NCBI GenBank assembly: GCA_017562135.1
Contig: QEYB01000217.1
Span: 1 to 17,646, forward strand
Reading direction: 5' to 3'
From: Dipylidium caninum
Taxonomy: Eukaryota; Platyhelminthes; Cestoda; Cyclophyllidea; Dipylidiidae
DNA length: 17,646 nucleotides
The stretch's first letter is position 1. Every line of letters starts with the position of its first letter. Positions 17,003 through 17,646 of the stretch are shown here, piece by piece. Under the pieces are notes generated by a model that saw only the letters and a program-made list of their open reading frames with translations, had not been told where the DNA came from and searched no databases. The translations under genes were made by a program, and so were the position numbers.

Positions 17003-17080
17003 GAAAAGCATGCCGTGGCGAAAGAGATTGACATTTGAAAGGATAGAAGCGCGACGGTTTTGTCTGCAAATGCTGCGACG
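17003..17080 (+). CDS. Penultimate exon of a + gene, product unknown
   Basis: The acceptor gtgggtcttctcccag is good. The frame reads KSMPWRKRLTFERIEARRF and CLQMLRR, strongly basic and helical. The exit is at CGACG|GTCTCC, a weak donor, in phase 2. CG plus A gives Arg with the exon at 17170. ATG at 17010 could also be a start. The 89-base intron has a long pyrimidine tract. The weak donor is the main doubt. Confidence 0.35.
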
Positions 17081-17169
17081 GTCTCCACAGACCAGCGAGG
17101 CAGCACCTCTGTCCTGCTACTCCTCCTCCTTATCGCCCCACCCCCTCCACCGCACGAGTTTCCCCCTAG

Positions 17170-17362
17170 ATTTAAGGAACTCCGAACGCTTAACAACGTT
17201 TTTGTTACCATGAACATGAAAATAAATGTCACCACGAAGCTGCGGCCTAACGCCATACGCGGCATCGACGCTGTCCACTCCAACTTCAGCGAGGCGACTG
17301 CCAAACACCTGTCGGCTCATCACAGTGACGACGAGATAGAGGAATCCTCGAGAAGAGCATAA
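17170..17362 (+). CDS. 3' terminal exon of a + gene with poly(A) signal
   Basis: The acceptor cacgagtttccccctag follows a very pyrimidine-rich stretch. The frame reads FKELRTLNNVFVTMNMKIN, then VTTKLRPNAIRGIDAVHSNF, and ends in an acidic, Ser-rich tail (SDDEIEESSRRA) before TAA at 17360-17362. Third positions are clearly G/C-biased after 17215. AATAAA follows 74 bases past the stop. The minus strand is also open (17304-16837), but its frame is Gly-rich and unlikely. The tail looks like a phosphorylatable cytosolic C-terminus. Family not recognised. Confidence 0.5.
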
Positions 17363-17435
17363 ATGCCATTATTCTCCGCTTCTCCTGTTTCACCAGCCAA
17401 CATAAATACATGGCGATACAAAGTATGCTCTCGTA

Positions 17436-17441
17436 AATAAA
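17436..17441 (+). terminator. Poly(A) signal AATAAA of the gene ending at 17362
   Basis: AATAAA (gtaaataaacac) lies 74 bases past the TAA at 17360-17362, an ordinary spacing. A weaker ATAAAT-type word occurs about 35 bases earlier. Confidence 0.5.
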
Positions 17442-17646
17442 CACGGAGGAGAGGTCAAGTGGCGAACTAGTTTATCCTTCGTCCCGGCAATTGGGAACTA
17501 ATGAAGGAAGTGGTGGTTGCACGGTGAGGCAGACGCCTGATGTGCGGAGTCGTAGATGTCACGAACAGTCTGCCGAAGAGGCGCGCGATCCAAGAATTGG
17601 CACAGAGTAAGCCATTCTCCGGAGTCCGTGTGATTTTATTGGTACA

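Noticed and set aside
16837..17304. 155-codon minus frame
   Set aside because: It lies antisense to the + terminal exons, and its Gly run is the shadow of a pyrimidine tract.
1..17646. tRNA genes, rRNA genes, CRISPR arrays
   Set aside because: No paired A and B box words with a foldable cloverleaf, no rRNA-like conserved blocks and no regularly spaced repeats were seen on either strand.

Overview
This is eukaryotic nuclear DNA, most likely from an invertebrate animal. No reading frame runs uninterrupted for a whole gene. The protein-like stretches are short (25 to 100 codons), rich in G or C at third codon positions, and bounded by GT/AG splice signals with pyrimidine-rich acceptors and short introns (46 to 222 bases). 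Several end in a stop followed by AATAAA. I see no prokaryotic operon, ribosome binding site, tRNA, rRNA or CRISPR. A flatworm would fit the small introns and base composition, but that is only a guess.

From left to right: (1) A possible 3' coding end on + (1-138). (2) A diverged repeat, copy A (about 590-1740), whose partner copy B lies inverted at about 11800-12880. (3) A minus-strand 3' terminal exon (2826-2614) with a poly(A) signal. (4) A 3' gene end on + (3668-4198) encoding a degenerate EF-hand, with AATAAA at 4250. (5) A quiet stretch with one candidate minus exon (5657-5562). (6) A pair of + exons around a 60-base intron (6314-6391, 6452 on). (7) The best-supported gene of the window, on minus, with adjoining exons 8878-8586 and 8495-8265; further exons probably lie on either side. 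(8) A fold-back structure at 10613-11352: two arms of about 287 bases, roughly 88 % alike by eye, around a 165-base spacer, with a duplicated unit in the left arm only. (9) Repeat copy B. (10) Two + gene candidates, at 13040-13531 and, behind a TATA box, a small secreted protein at 13729-13967. (11) A small membrane protein candidate on + (15502-15833). (12) A 3' gene end on + at 17003-17362 with AATAAA.

I could not assign a named family to any product except the EF-hand. The exon models come from reading frame, splice signals, phase matching and codon bias only. Such models are easy to over-fit by eye, so confidences are kept moderate. The genes do not form a recognisable pathway, and I did not find a clearly new biological system. 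The most unusual items are the fold-back element, the long inverted repeat pair with a partly conserved reading frame, and the small secreted and membrane protein genes.
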